Position numbers and translations under genes: made by a program. Below are positions 57,226 through 64,000 of a stretch of 64,000 bases of DNA, piece by piece. The notes beneath the pieces are model-generated. The model did no database searches. It was not told where the DNA came from and saw only the letters and a program-made list of their open reading frames with translations. This DNA comes from Streptomyces sp. NBC_00654 (lineage in GTDB: Bacteria > Actinomycetota > Actinomycetes > Streptomycetales > Streptomycetaceae), in NCBI RefSeq assembly GCF_026341775.1, contig NZ_JAPEOB010000002.1, positions 310,001 through 374,000 of the forward strand, read 5' to 3'. Numbering within the stretch: the stretch's first letter is position 1; every line of letters starts with the position of its first letter.

Positions 57226-57884
57226 ACGTGCGCTCGACCCGCTGGTATTGCTCGGGGCGGGGAGTCTGCCGCCGCCAGGGCCGATGACTTCGTGTTCACG
57301 AGGGCTCCGCGAGAGGGACCGCCACACGCTGATGACGGGAAGCACCACTTGTCGACCGTGGTGCGCATCCGTCAGCGTGCGTCCCCGGCCGAACGGGCGC
57401 CCGTCGCCGGGCCTCACTTCCCCGCAGCAGCCGGGCAGTTGTCAGTTGTACGGCATCCACCCCCCGTGGCCATGCGTGAGCGTCACCACCGTTCGGAGCC
57501 GCGGGCGATGGCACGTGAAGGTCTCGGGCCGCGACCGGCAGGGACCTCCGATCCCGGCGAACAGAGCGCGGCAGAACAGGAAGTTGACCCGATTTCAGGC
57601 CATGCTCAGATCATGGTCCTGACGCGGGCAGCCGGATGAACCCCGAAGGATCTTCACGTACAGGGCTCATTCACAGCGGAATCTCCACTTTGTGATCCGC
57701 GGAGCGTCGGCGCGGAGGGGGACCGAGGCCGGCGGTCCCCGCATGACCTGCGAAGACATGTCCATATGACAGCCAACCAAAAATTCCCTCCTTCTGTGAA
57801 CGGCCGCTCCCCCTGTAGGCATGGTCGCGGCGGCACCAAACAACCTGGGGGGCCGCCTCATTCATGTTCCTGGGGGGATTCACC
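57226..57884. other. About 660 bp without a supported gene, holding the melC promoter region
   Basis: Short frames on both strands lack start sites and motifs. The end of the stretch must contain the promoter for melC1-melC2. No tRNA or repeat was recognised. Confidence 0.6.
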
Positions 57885-58289
57885 ATGTCCAGACTCACCC
57901 GCCGTCAGGCCCTCGGGGCCGTCACCGGCGCCGCCGCGGGCATAGCGCTCGTCGGTGTGGCCACCGCGTCCGCGGACAGCGCGCCCGACAAGGCGAACGG
58001 CAAGGCGGCCGCACCCGGCGGCACCGGAGGGCCGGCGCCCTTCGACGAGATCTTCCAGGGGCGGCGCATCCAGGGTCTGCCCGCCGATGCTCATGCCCAC
58101 GCCGGACACGGCACCGGCTACCGCGTCCTGGTCGATGGCCGCGAACTCCATGTGATGCAGCACGGGAAGAGCGGCTGGAGCAGCCCGATCAACCACTACG
58201 AGAGATTCGCCGGCCCGCTCGACGCCGCTCGCACCGCGGTCACCTCGCTCAAGGGCGCCTCCGTCGTTCCCTTCGACCCCACATCCTGA
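57885..58289 (+). CDS. melC1: Tyrosinase cofactor / copper chaperone MelC1
   Basis: A 134-aa secreted helper protein. It begins with a Tat signal (LTRRQALGAVTGAAAGIALVG, twin Arg at 5-6) and cleavage is likely near ATASA. The mature part has the MelC1 features: FQGRRIQG, the His-rich AHAHAGHG segment, VDGRELHVM, and NHYERFAGP at the end. It binds apo-tyrosinase, loads copper and carries it out through Tat. ATG at 57885 is preferred over 57864 because the twin-Arg signal then starts normally and a G-rich ribosome-binding site precedes it. The tyrosinase gene follows 16 bp later. Confidence 0.93.
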   Translation: MSRLTRRQALGAVTGAAAGIALVGVATASADSAPDKANGKAAAPGGTGGPAPFDEIFQGRRIQGLPADAHAHAGHGTGYRVLVDGRELHVMQHGKSGWSSPINHYERFAGPLDAARTAVTSLKGASVVPFDPTS

Positions 58290-58305
58290 GCCGGGAGCAG
58301 CTGCC

Positions 58306-59130
58306 ATGACCGTACGCAAGAATCAGGCGAACCTCACAGGTGCCGAGAAGAAGGCCTTCGTCGACGCGGTACTGGAAGTCAAACGGACCGGGGTGTACGA
58401 CGAGTTCGTCGCCGCCCACCGTCTCCGGTTCGCGCTGGACATGAACACCGGGATATACGTGGGCCACTTCGGCCCGTCGTTCCTGCCCTGGCACCGCAAG
58501 TTCCTCATCGACTTCGAGAACGAACTCCAGAAGGTCGACGCCTCGGTATCGATCCCCTACTGGGACTGGACCGCCGACAACACCCTCGGCTCGTCGCTCT
58601 GGGCGCCGGACTTTCTCGGCGGCACCGGACGAGCCCTGGACGACCAGGTGATGGACGGCCCCTTCGCGTACTCCGCCGGCAAGTGGCCCATCACCATCCA
58701 GGTCGACACGCGCCCGTTCCTCGCCCGCAATCTCGCCTACCGCGTGCCCACGCTCCCGACCCGGGCCGAGGTCGACGCCGCCCTCGCCATTCCCACGTAC
58801 GACTCCGCGCCCTGGCGGGACGGCTCGGCCGGCTTCCGCTCCACGCTCGAAGGCACGGCGAGTTATATGAGCATGCACAACCGGGTGCACACCTGGGTCT
58901 GGGGTCAGATGGAGACGAGCGTCTCCCCCAACGACCCGGTGTTCTGGCTGCACCACGCGTTCGTCGACAAGCTCTGGGCCGACTGGCACGCACTCCACCC
59001 GGCCGGCGCCGCGTACCTCCCCGCCGCGGACACCCCCGACGTGATCGATCTCGACGAGACCATGCCGCCCTGGACCGACACGACCCCCCAGAGCATGCTG
59101 GACCACTCTCCCTTCTACACGTATGCCTGA
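58306..59130 (+). CDS. melC2: Tyrosinase MelC2
   Basis: A 274-aa type-3 copper oxidase forming melanin precursors from tyrosine. CuA ligands are H38, H54, H63 (AAHRLR, GHFGP, PWHRKF) and CuB ligands H191, H195, H216 (MHNRVHTW, FWLHHAF), matching the spacing of Streptomyces tyrosinases almost residue for residue. It has no signal peptide, as expected for an enzyme exported in complex with MelC1. ATG at 58306 follows GGAGCAG. The two genes form one operon. Confidence 0.96.
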   Translation: MTVRKNQANLTGAEKKAFVDAVLEVKRTGVYDEFVAAHRLRFALDMNTGIYVGHFGPSFLPWHRKFLIDFENELQKVDASVSIPYWDWTADNTLGSSLWAPDFLGGTGRALDDQVMDGPFAYSAGKWPITIQVDTRPFLARNLAYRVPTLPTRAEVDAALAIPTYDSAPWRDGSAGFRSTLEGTASYMSMHNRVHTWVWGQMETSVSPNDPVFWLHHAFVDKLWADWHALHPAGAAYLPAADTPDVIDLDETMPPWTDTTPQSMLDHSPFYTYA

Positions 59131-59321
59131 GTTCGGGGCATGACGGGTCTGCTGCCGGAACCGACGGTGTCCCGCCGTCGGTCTCCGGTCGCAGGTTCTT
59201 GCCGTGTGCGCCGATCTCCCTGACGGCCCCCTCGGCGAGCAGACCCCCCGGAGATCCGGGAACAGGAACGGGGAACGGGGAACGAACGGCGAACCCCCCT
59301 GTCTCGTGGGAGACTTCGGCC

Positions 59322-59807
59322 ATGGAGGATGTGAGACTGACCTTCGACGACGGCTCTGTCGTACGCCTGCACCTCGCGCCGCGGACCGGTACTCCGGCGC
59401 TCGATCCGGGTGCCGGCGCACGCACCGCGGAGCGTGACGGCGATCCGGCGGGCGAGCTGGACCTGCCGCCCGGGTTCGGCGAGGCGCGGCCGGTGAGTTC
59501 CGACGGGCGCACGGCGCGGGCCCTCACCCGGAGCGGTCAGACGCTCAGTGACGCGTTGCGCCCCCTCGGCGGGGTGCTGAGCGGCATCCACGACTCCGTC
59601 AGCCGGTTCGCCCAACGGCCCGACGAGGTCACGGTCGAGTTCGGTGTCACGCTGGGCAGCGACCTGAGTCTCGGCGTCTTCTCCGGGAGCGGCGAGGCCA
59701 GCTTCACCGTCTCGGCGACCTGGAACCTCAACGGCACGAACGGCACGGAGGAAGCCGCGCCGGCGCACCCGTCCGCAGGGCTGCCGAGCCAGGTCGACGG
59801 TTCCTGA
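59322..59807 (+). CDS. Trypco1 / CU044_2847-type protein
   Basis: A 161-aa protein with the trypsin-co-occurring domain 1 pattern: an N-terminal beta-hairpin (MEDVRLTFDDGSVVRLHL), then SLSDALRPL-like helix, VTVEFGVTLGSDLSLGVFSGSGEASF and VTATW-like ending. Such small domains are encoded beside trypsin/NTPase conflict systems. It lies 5 bp before the protease-VMAP gene. Its job may be to recruit or be cleaved by the protease; that is inference from genomic association in the family. Confidence 0.75.
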   Translation: MEDVRLTFDDGSVVRLHLAPRTGTPALDPGAGARTAERDGDPAGELDLPPGFGEARPVSSDGRTARALTRSGQTLSDALRPLGGVLSGIHDSVSRFAQRPDEVTVEFGVTLGSDLSLGVFSGSGEASFTVSATWNLNGTNGTEEAAPAHPSAGLPSQVDGS

Positions 59808-59812
59808 CCCGT

Positions 59813-61972
59813 ATGCGGCTGGATGTGACCCCCTCACTCGCCGACGCACCGCTGCACCGGGCGTTCGTGTCCGTCCTGGGGCGGGACCAGCCGGTCGGTG
59901 CGGGCGTGCTGCTCTCCCCGACCCTGGTCCTGACCTGCGCGCATGTCATCAACAGCGCGCTCGGCCGGCATCGCTTCGACGCGCCCGTGCCGTCGCGGGG
60001 GCAGCAGATCGGGCTGCGGTTCCCGCATGTCGACCGGGAGCGCGAGCTGATCGGCCGGGTGCTGCCGCACTGCTGGCGGCCTCCGCGCAGCCGCCCCGAG
60101 GCCGACCACCCGAGCCCGCCGGGAGCCGGCGCCCTTCCGTACTACGGTGATCTCGCGGTCGTCGAACTGGACACCGAGGCCCCACCGGGCGCCGAACCGG
60201 CGCCCTTCCTGACCCATCGGGACGGCAACGAGGTCGTCGCGCAGTGGGCGAGCGGTCACGCCCTGCCCACCCTCCGGGCGATGCCGCGGGTCTCCTCCCA
60301 TCCCTGGATCGCGCTCGATGTGCTGGGCGGGACGGTGGCCGAGGGGTTCAGCGGCGGGCCGTTGTGGGACCGGGCGCGACAGGCCGTCGTCGGCCTGGTC
60401 GTCGCCGCTCATGAGAGCCGCGCGCGCGAGGAGTGCCCCGCACCAGCCGGGCGGTACGCCCCACCCGCCGCGATGTACGCGATCGGGCTGTCCTCCATCG
60501 AGTCCGAGCTCCCCGGCCTTCCGCCTGTCGCTGTCCCCGCCGCGGGCCGGGGGCGGCAGCAACTCCTCAGCGCCCTGGAGAAGTTGCTGCCGACCCGCAG
60601 GGAGGTCATGGCGTGCGAGGAGCGGCTCGCCGGGCGGCTCGGACGACGGTCCTCCGGTCCGGCCGCCGACATCGAACGGCTGGCGGGCATGGCCATGGGC
60701 GTACGCCGGGGCGTCCCCGAACTGCTCAACATCGTCTACGAACAGCTCGCCGAACTGCGTGCCGGCTCCCCGGCGACCGACCCCGACTGGGAACGGGCGC
60801 TCGGGATCGCGCGCATCGTCAGTCCGGGGGAACGCCTGTCGTCCGGGCAGCGGCGCAATCTCAACGCCCTGCTCGCCGAGTGCCGCGCCACCGACCCGAT
60901 CGCGCTCGTCCGCGCCGTACTGCCCTACGCGGACGAGGTCCCGCGGCCCTGCGACCTCGCGGACGCGACGGACATCCTGGAGTGTTACGACCCCCAACCC
61001 GGCCAGCCCATGCCCCCCTTGTTGCAGGGGGTCATCCACATCAGCGTCCAGGAGCGCGAATCGGGCGCCTATCTCGCCGACGATCTGGACGCGTGGGTAC
61101 GCAGCACCGCCCCCCGGCTGGGCGTGGCGCCCGCCGCCGTCGCGCAGTTCCGGGCGGATGTGTCGGCGCACGCCGGAGCGCGTGGAGCGCGAGCGCCGCG
61201 CACCGCCCCACCCCGGGTCCAGGTCGAGCTCCTGCCCGTGTCCACCGGTCACCTCTTCACGTACCAGATCTGGGTCTGGAACGGTGACGGGCGGCACGAG
61301 GTGGTCCTGACCGAGGACACCGAAGTCTCCAGCCACCGTGTCGTGGAGGCCATCCGGCAGGTGCTGCGTACCGAGGTGGAGGAGCATCCGGAGACGGCTC
61401 TGGTCGAGTTCTTCGTGGCCCCCGCCTGGCTGCGGCTCGACGTGGATGCCTGGGAGTTCCCGGGCAGCGCCGACGACGGGGGCTTCCGGCCCGGCATCAC
61501 CCGCCGTGTGGTGCTGCGGAGTTCGGAGCGGACCCGGGAGACGCACGCCGGGTGGAAGCGTCGCAGCAGCGCGCTGCCTTCCTCGCCCCGGCTGCTGCTC
61601 GATCAGCGCTCCTGCGACCCGGCGGTGGCCCAGGCCAGGCTCGAAGTGCATCCGGAGGCCGGAATCGTCGTCGTCTGCTGCGACCGGCAGCACCAGGGAC
61701 TGGTGCTGCGGCAGTGCATCCAGGCCGGGGTCCACACCGTGCTGTGGCACCGCGAGGAACACGGCGGGCAGATCGCGGCGGACCTGCTGGCGCTGGTCGA
61801 GGGTGTCGATCACACGCGCATCCCCGAAGCGGTCCGCCTGGAGCGGGCCAAGGCCATGGCCGATCCGGACTGCACGACCCACCACGGGCGTGAGCTGTCG
61901 CTCCTGCACGACGGGCCCAACCACCGGCCACCGCCCCTGGCACCCGCGCCGTGGGCCCTCATCCAGCCATGA
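59813..61972 (+). CDS. Trypsin-like protease fused to VMAP-C domain
   Basis: A 719-aa protein. Residues 1-230 are a chymotrypsin-fold protease with an intact triad: H44 (LTCAHV), D113 (YGDLAVVEL) and S180 (EGFSGGPLW). A helical linker (about 245-390, an effector-associated-type domain) follows. A C-terminal region of about 400-719 matches VMAP-C in layout (VQVELLPVSTGHLFTYQIW, GVHTVLWHRE). In VMAP ternary systems this component is the effector, controlled by MoxR and vWA partners. The next gene overlaps its stop (ATGA). No signal peptide is seen, so it acts in the cytosol. Confidence 0.82.
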   Translation: MRLDVTPSLADAPLHRAFVSVLGRDQPVGAGVLLSPTLVLTCAHVINSALGRHRFDAPVPSRGQQIGLRFPHVDRERELIGRVLPHCWRPPRSRPEADHPSPPGAGALPYYGDLAVVELDTEAPPGAEPAPFLTHRDGNEVVAQWASGHALPTLRAMPRVSSHPWIALDVLGGTVAEGFSGGPLWDRARQAVVGLVVAAHESRAREECPAPAGRYAPPAAMYAIGLSSIESELPGLPPVAVPAAGRGRQQLLSALEKLLPTRREVMACEERLAGRLGRRSSGPAADIERLAGMAMGVRRGVPELLNIVYEQLAELRAGSPATDPDWERALGIARIVSPGERLSSGQRRNLNALLAECRATDPIALVRAVLPYADEVPRPCDLADATDILECYDPQPGQPMPPLLQGVIHISVQERESGAYLADDLDAWVRSTAPRLGVAPAAVAQFRADVSAHAGARGARAPRTAPPRVQVELLPVSTGHLFTYQIWVWNGDGRHEVVLTEDTEVSSHRVVEAIRQVLRTEVEEHPETALVEFFVAPAWLRLDVDAWEFPGSADDGGFRPGITRRVVLRSSERTRETHAGWKRRSSALPSSPRLLLDQRSCDPAVAQARLEVHPEAGIVVVCCDRQHQGLVLRQCIQAGVHTVLWHREEHGGQIAADLLALVEGVDHTRIPEAVRLERAKAMADPDCTTHHGRELSLLHDGPNHRPPPLAPAPWALIQP

Positions 61973-63009
61973 ACCCGTCCCGACGAGGAGACCGCGTCGT
62001 GCCGCATCCACGCGCCACAGCACCTGGTGACAGCAGCTCGCCCGCCGAACCCTGGTGGGTGTTCCGCGGCCCGTCCGATCTGCCCGAACCGCCACCGTGG
62101 CGGCGCTTCCCCGCCGCGCGGCGCAGCCCGGGCTCGCAGCGCTATCTCATGAACGCCGACGAGATCGCCGTGGTCAATGCCGCGCTCCATCTGCGCCGCC
62201 CCCTGTTGGTGACGGGCCGTCCCGGCACCGGGAAGAGTTCGCTGGCCCGTGCCCTCGCCGAGGACCTGGGGCTGGGCGAGGTGCTCCGCTGGTCCGTGAA
62301 CAGCCGGTCGACACTGCAGGACGCCCTGTACCGGTACGACGCCGTCGGCCGGCTGCGCGAGGCGTCGCTGCAGCGTGAACGCGAGGCGCCGCGCGGTCCG
62401 GCACGGCGGCTCAAGAGGCGCGGCGCGCAGGGCTCGGACATCGGCAACTACCTGCGTCTGGGGCCGTTGGGAACAGCGCTCGCCGCCACGGGCGGCCCCC
62501 GTGTGCTGCTCATCGACGAACTCGACAAGTCCGATCTGGACCTGCCCAACGACCTTCTGGTGGTGCTGGAGGAGGGCGAGTTCGAGATCCCGGAGCTGGC
62601 GAGGCTGCCCGAACACCAGCAGACCGCGGATGTTCTCGTCACGGGCAGCAGGGAGCGGATCCGGGTGCGGCGCGGCCTGGTGGCCTGCGAACAGTTCCCC
62701 GTCGTCGTCATGACCAGCAACGGGGAGCGGGACTTCCCTCCGGCCTTCCTGCGCCGTTGTGTCCGGCTCGACCTGCGCGACCCGGACGAGGCGAAGCTGC
62801 GGGACATCGTCCGGCAGAACCTCGGTGAGGCCGCCCTGGCCGAGGCCGACGACCTGATCTCCGAATTCCTGCGGAAGGCGGCCGTGCAGAGCCTGGCCAC
62901 CGACCAGTTGCTCGCCGCCGTCCATCTGCGGGTCACCGGGGCCGATCTCACGCGTCAGGAGCTGCTCGGCGCGGTCATGCACCGGTTGGACGAAGCGTTC
63001 CCCTCATGA
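61969..63009 (+). CDS. MoxR-type AAA+ ATPase of the VMAP system
   Basis: A 346-aa AAA+ ATPase. Walker A is GRPGTGKS (83-90), Walker B is LLIDELDKSD, sensor 1 is VMTSNGERDFP, and the Arg finger region is FLRRCVRLDL. It has the MoxR-like insert with a long Arg-rich helix at about 120-150. It is expected to remodel the vWA and VMAP partners in an ATP-dependent way, setting the threshold for triggering. The ATG at 61969 is fixed by ATGA overlap with the protease gene; the next gene overlaps its stop in the same way. Confidence 0.88.
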   Translation: MNPSRRGDRVVPHPRATAPGDSSSPAEPWWVFRGPSDLPEPPPWRRFPAARRSPGSQRYLMNADEIAVVNAALHLRRPLLVTGRPGTGKSSLARALAEDLGLGEVLRWSVNSRSTLQDALYRYDAVGRLREASLQREREAPRGPARRLKRRGAQGSDIGNYLRLGPLGTALAATGGPRVLLIDELDKSDLDLPNDLLVVLEEGEFEIPELARLPEHQQTADVLVTGSRERIRVRRGLVACEQFPVVVMTSNGERDFPPAFLRRCVRLDLRDPDEAKLRDIVRQNLGEAALAEADDLISEFLRKAAVQSLATDQLLAAVHLRVTGADLTRQELLGAVMHRLDEAFPS

Positions 63010-64000
63010 TCGACCGGCTGCGGGTGCTCCTGGATTCCCTGGGGTACGACCTGGCGGCGCCCGAACTTCTCGATGTGCTGTGGCTCGCGCGGGCGATGGG
63101 CCACGAAGCACCGGCGACCGAACCCCGGGCCGGCACCCCGACGGTTCAGCCGGGTGCTCCGCCCCTCATGGAGCCGGTGGGGGACGCCGCCGGGCCCGTA
63201 TCTCCCGTCGCGCCGTCGGAGGCTCCCCGCGATCCGCGCGTCCCCGCGCCCGCCGCGGCGCCGGCCGGGCGGCCGCACCGCCTGTACGCCTCCGACGGCG
63301 GCGGTACCCCGGACGGCGCCGGGACCCGGGCCCGGTCCGTTCGTGCCCCGGGCCCCCGGGCGCTGCCGGGCACGCAGCCGCTGGCCCGTGCGCTGCGCCC
63401 GCTGCGCGGCTACCGCGACCACCGGTACCGGACAGTCGCGGACATCGAGGCCACGGTCCGGCTCACGGCCGAGTCGGGTGTGCTGGACGTGGTGGACCGG
63501 CCCGAGCAGGAGCTGCGGCACACGGCCGTGCTGCTCATGGACGACTCACCGTCCATGCGGCTCTGGCAGCCGCTCGCGCGGGAGGTGAAACGCCTCCTGG
63601 AGCGAGCCGGCGTATTCCGTGCGGTACGGGTGCACCGGTTCGCCCTGGGGGACGGTCACCACCCCGCCGGGACTCCGCGGACGGAATCGCCCGTCACCTT
63701 CGTGCTGACGGACGGTGTGGACGAGGCGTGGCAGAGCCCCGCGGCGGACCGGTTCATCGAGGCATGGGGGCACGGTGGCCCCCTGACCGTGCTGCCGCCG
63801 CTGCCGCGACGGCTGTGGCGTGGCACGGCGTTCGACGCACAGCCCCGTCCCGTCGTGGCGGAGCGGCCGTTCGCGCCCGCCCGCGAGCTCCGGGTCCTCG
63901 ATCCGCTCAGTGGTCTGCCGGTCGGGCGGACGGCCGACCGGCCCGCTGTCCCGGTTGTCGCGCTCACACCGTCCTCGCTGTCCGCGTGGGCCCGGCTGCT
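63006..64000 (+). CDS. vWA-type protein of the VMAP system (SAV_2336-like), cut by window end
   Basis: The first 331 codons of a protein continuing beyond the window. The N-terminal helix (MIDRLRVLLDSLGYDLAAPELLDVLWLA) is followed by a Pro/Ala-rich linker (about 35-120). A vWA-like domain begins near 145, with a MIDAS-type DDSPSM at 179-184. It starts by ATGA overlap with the MoxR gene. In the ternary model it is the MoxR-coupled scaffold. The C-terminal part, often another NTPase or a TPR array, cannot be seen. Confidence 0.8.
   Translation, partial: MIDRLRVLLDSLGYDLAAPELLDVLWLARAMGHEAPATEPRAGTPTVQPGAPPLMEPVGDAAGPVSPVAPSEAPRDPRVPAPAAAPAGRPHRLYASDGGGTPDGAGTRARSVRAPGPRALPGTQPLARALRPLRGYRDHRYRTVADIEATVRLTAESGVLDVVDRPEQELRHTAVLLMDDSPSMRLWQPLAREVKRLLERAGVFRAVRVHRFALGDGHHPAGTPRTESPVTFVLTDGVDEAWQSPAADRFIEAWGHGGPLTVLPPLPRRLWRGTAFDAQPRPVVAERPFAPARELRVLDPLSGLPVGRTADRPAVPVVALTPSSLSAWARL

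Overview
The window is very GC-rich, with GTG/TTG starts, ATGA overlaps, a melC tyrosinase operon, NB-ARC/NACHT proteins and a VMAP-type conflict operon. All of this points to a Streptomyces-like actinomycete chromosome; the species cannot be told from the sequence alone.

Region 1 (1-32.6 kb) is a nonribosomal peptide (NRPS) cluster. A leftward operon (HmaS, Hmo, HpgT, then a NeuB-family PEP aldolase cut by the window edge) makes 4-hydroxyphenylglycine (Hpg). A divergent rightward operon encodes a free adenylation domain, an O-methyltransferase-like protein, a P450 and a free carrier protein, which looks like a cassette for loading and tailoring one building block. Two large divergent NRPSs follow: one reads A-MT-T/C-A-T/C-A-T and one reads C-A-T/C-A-T-TE. 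Together they predict a five-residue peptide with a methylated first residue, Hpg-type residues inside and threonine last. Downstream lie a MppJ-like methyltransferase, an ArsR-type regulator divergent from an MFS exporter, a PAPS sulfotransferase, a quinone oxidoreductase and, after a gap, a second P450. No MbtH gene and no epimerase domain is visible.

Region 2 (32.7-36.5 kb) holds a GFA-family protein and, divergently, a chain of four ORFs linked by ATGA overlaps: a 49-residue Pro/Arg-rich peptide, an ABC exporter, a 79-codon ORF and a NUDIX hydrolase.

Region 3 (37.4-53.7 kb) is a mobile-element and defence island. A tyrosine integrase gene is split in two. The 3.7 kb between the halves carries integrase-module debris and a two-gene pair: a small Bell-like protein ending in a short YQAG motif, and an NB-ARC/TPR protein starting with the same motif. 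This is the layout of an amyloid-signalling NLR system. After the second integrase half come an XRE regulator and a protein with 11 zinc ribbons fused to a degenerate recombinase. A NACHT gene split by a complete IS3-family element, a WD40 remnant, IS5-type wreckage, a CdiI-like immunity gene with a hexanucleotide repeat, a 192-bp palindromic-ended repeat and a MerR/TipAS regulator complete the island.

Region 4 (53.8-64 kb) returns to ordinary chromosome: a TetR regulator divergent from a 14-TM MFS exporter, an FBP-domain protein, melC1-melC2, and a tightly coupled operon of Trypco1, trypsin-VMAP-C, MoxR AAA ATPase and vWA proteins (the last cut by the window end), a predicted NTP-dependent conflict system.
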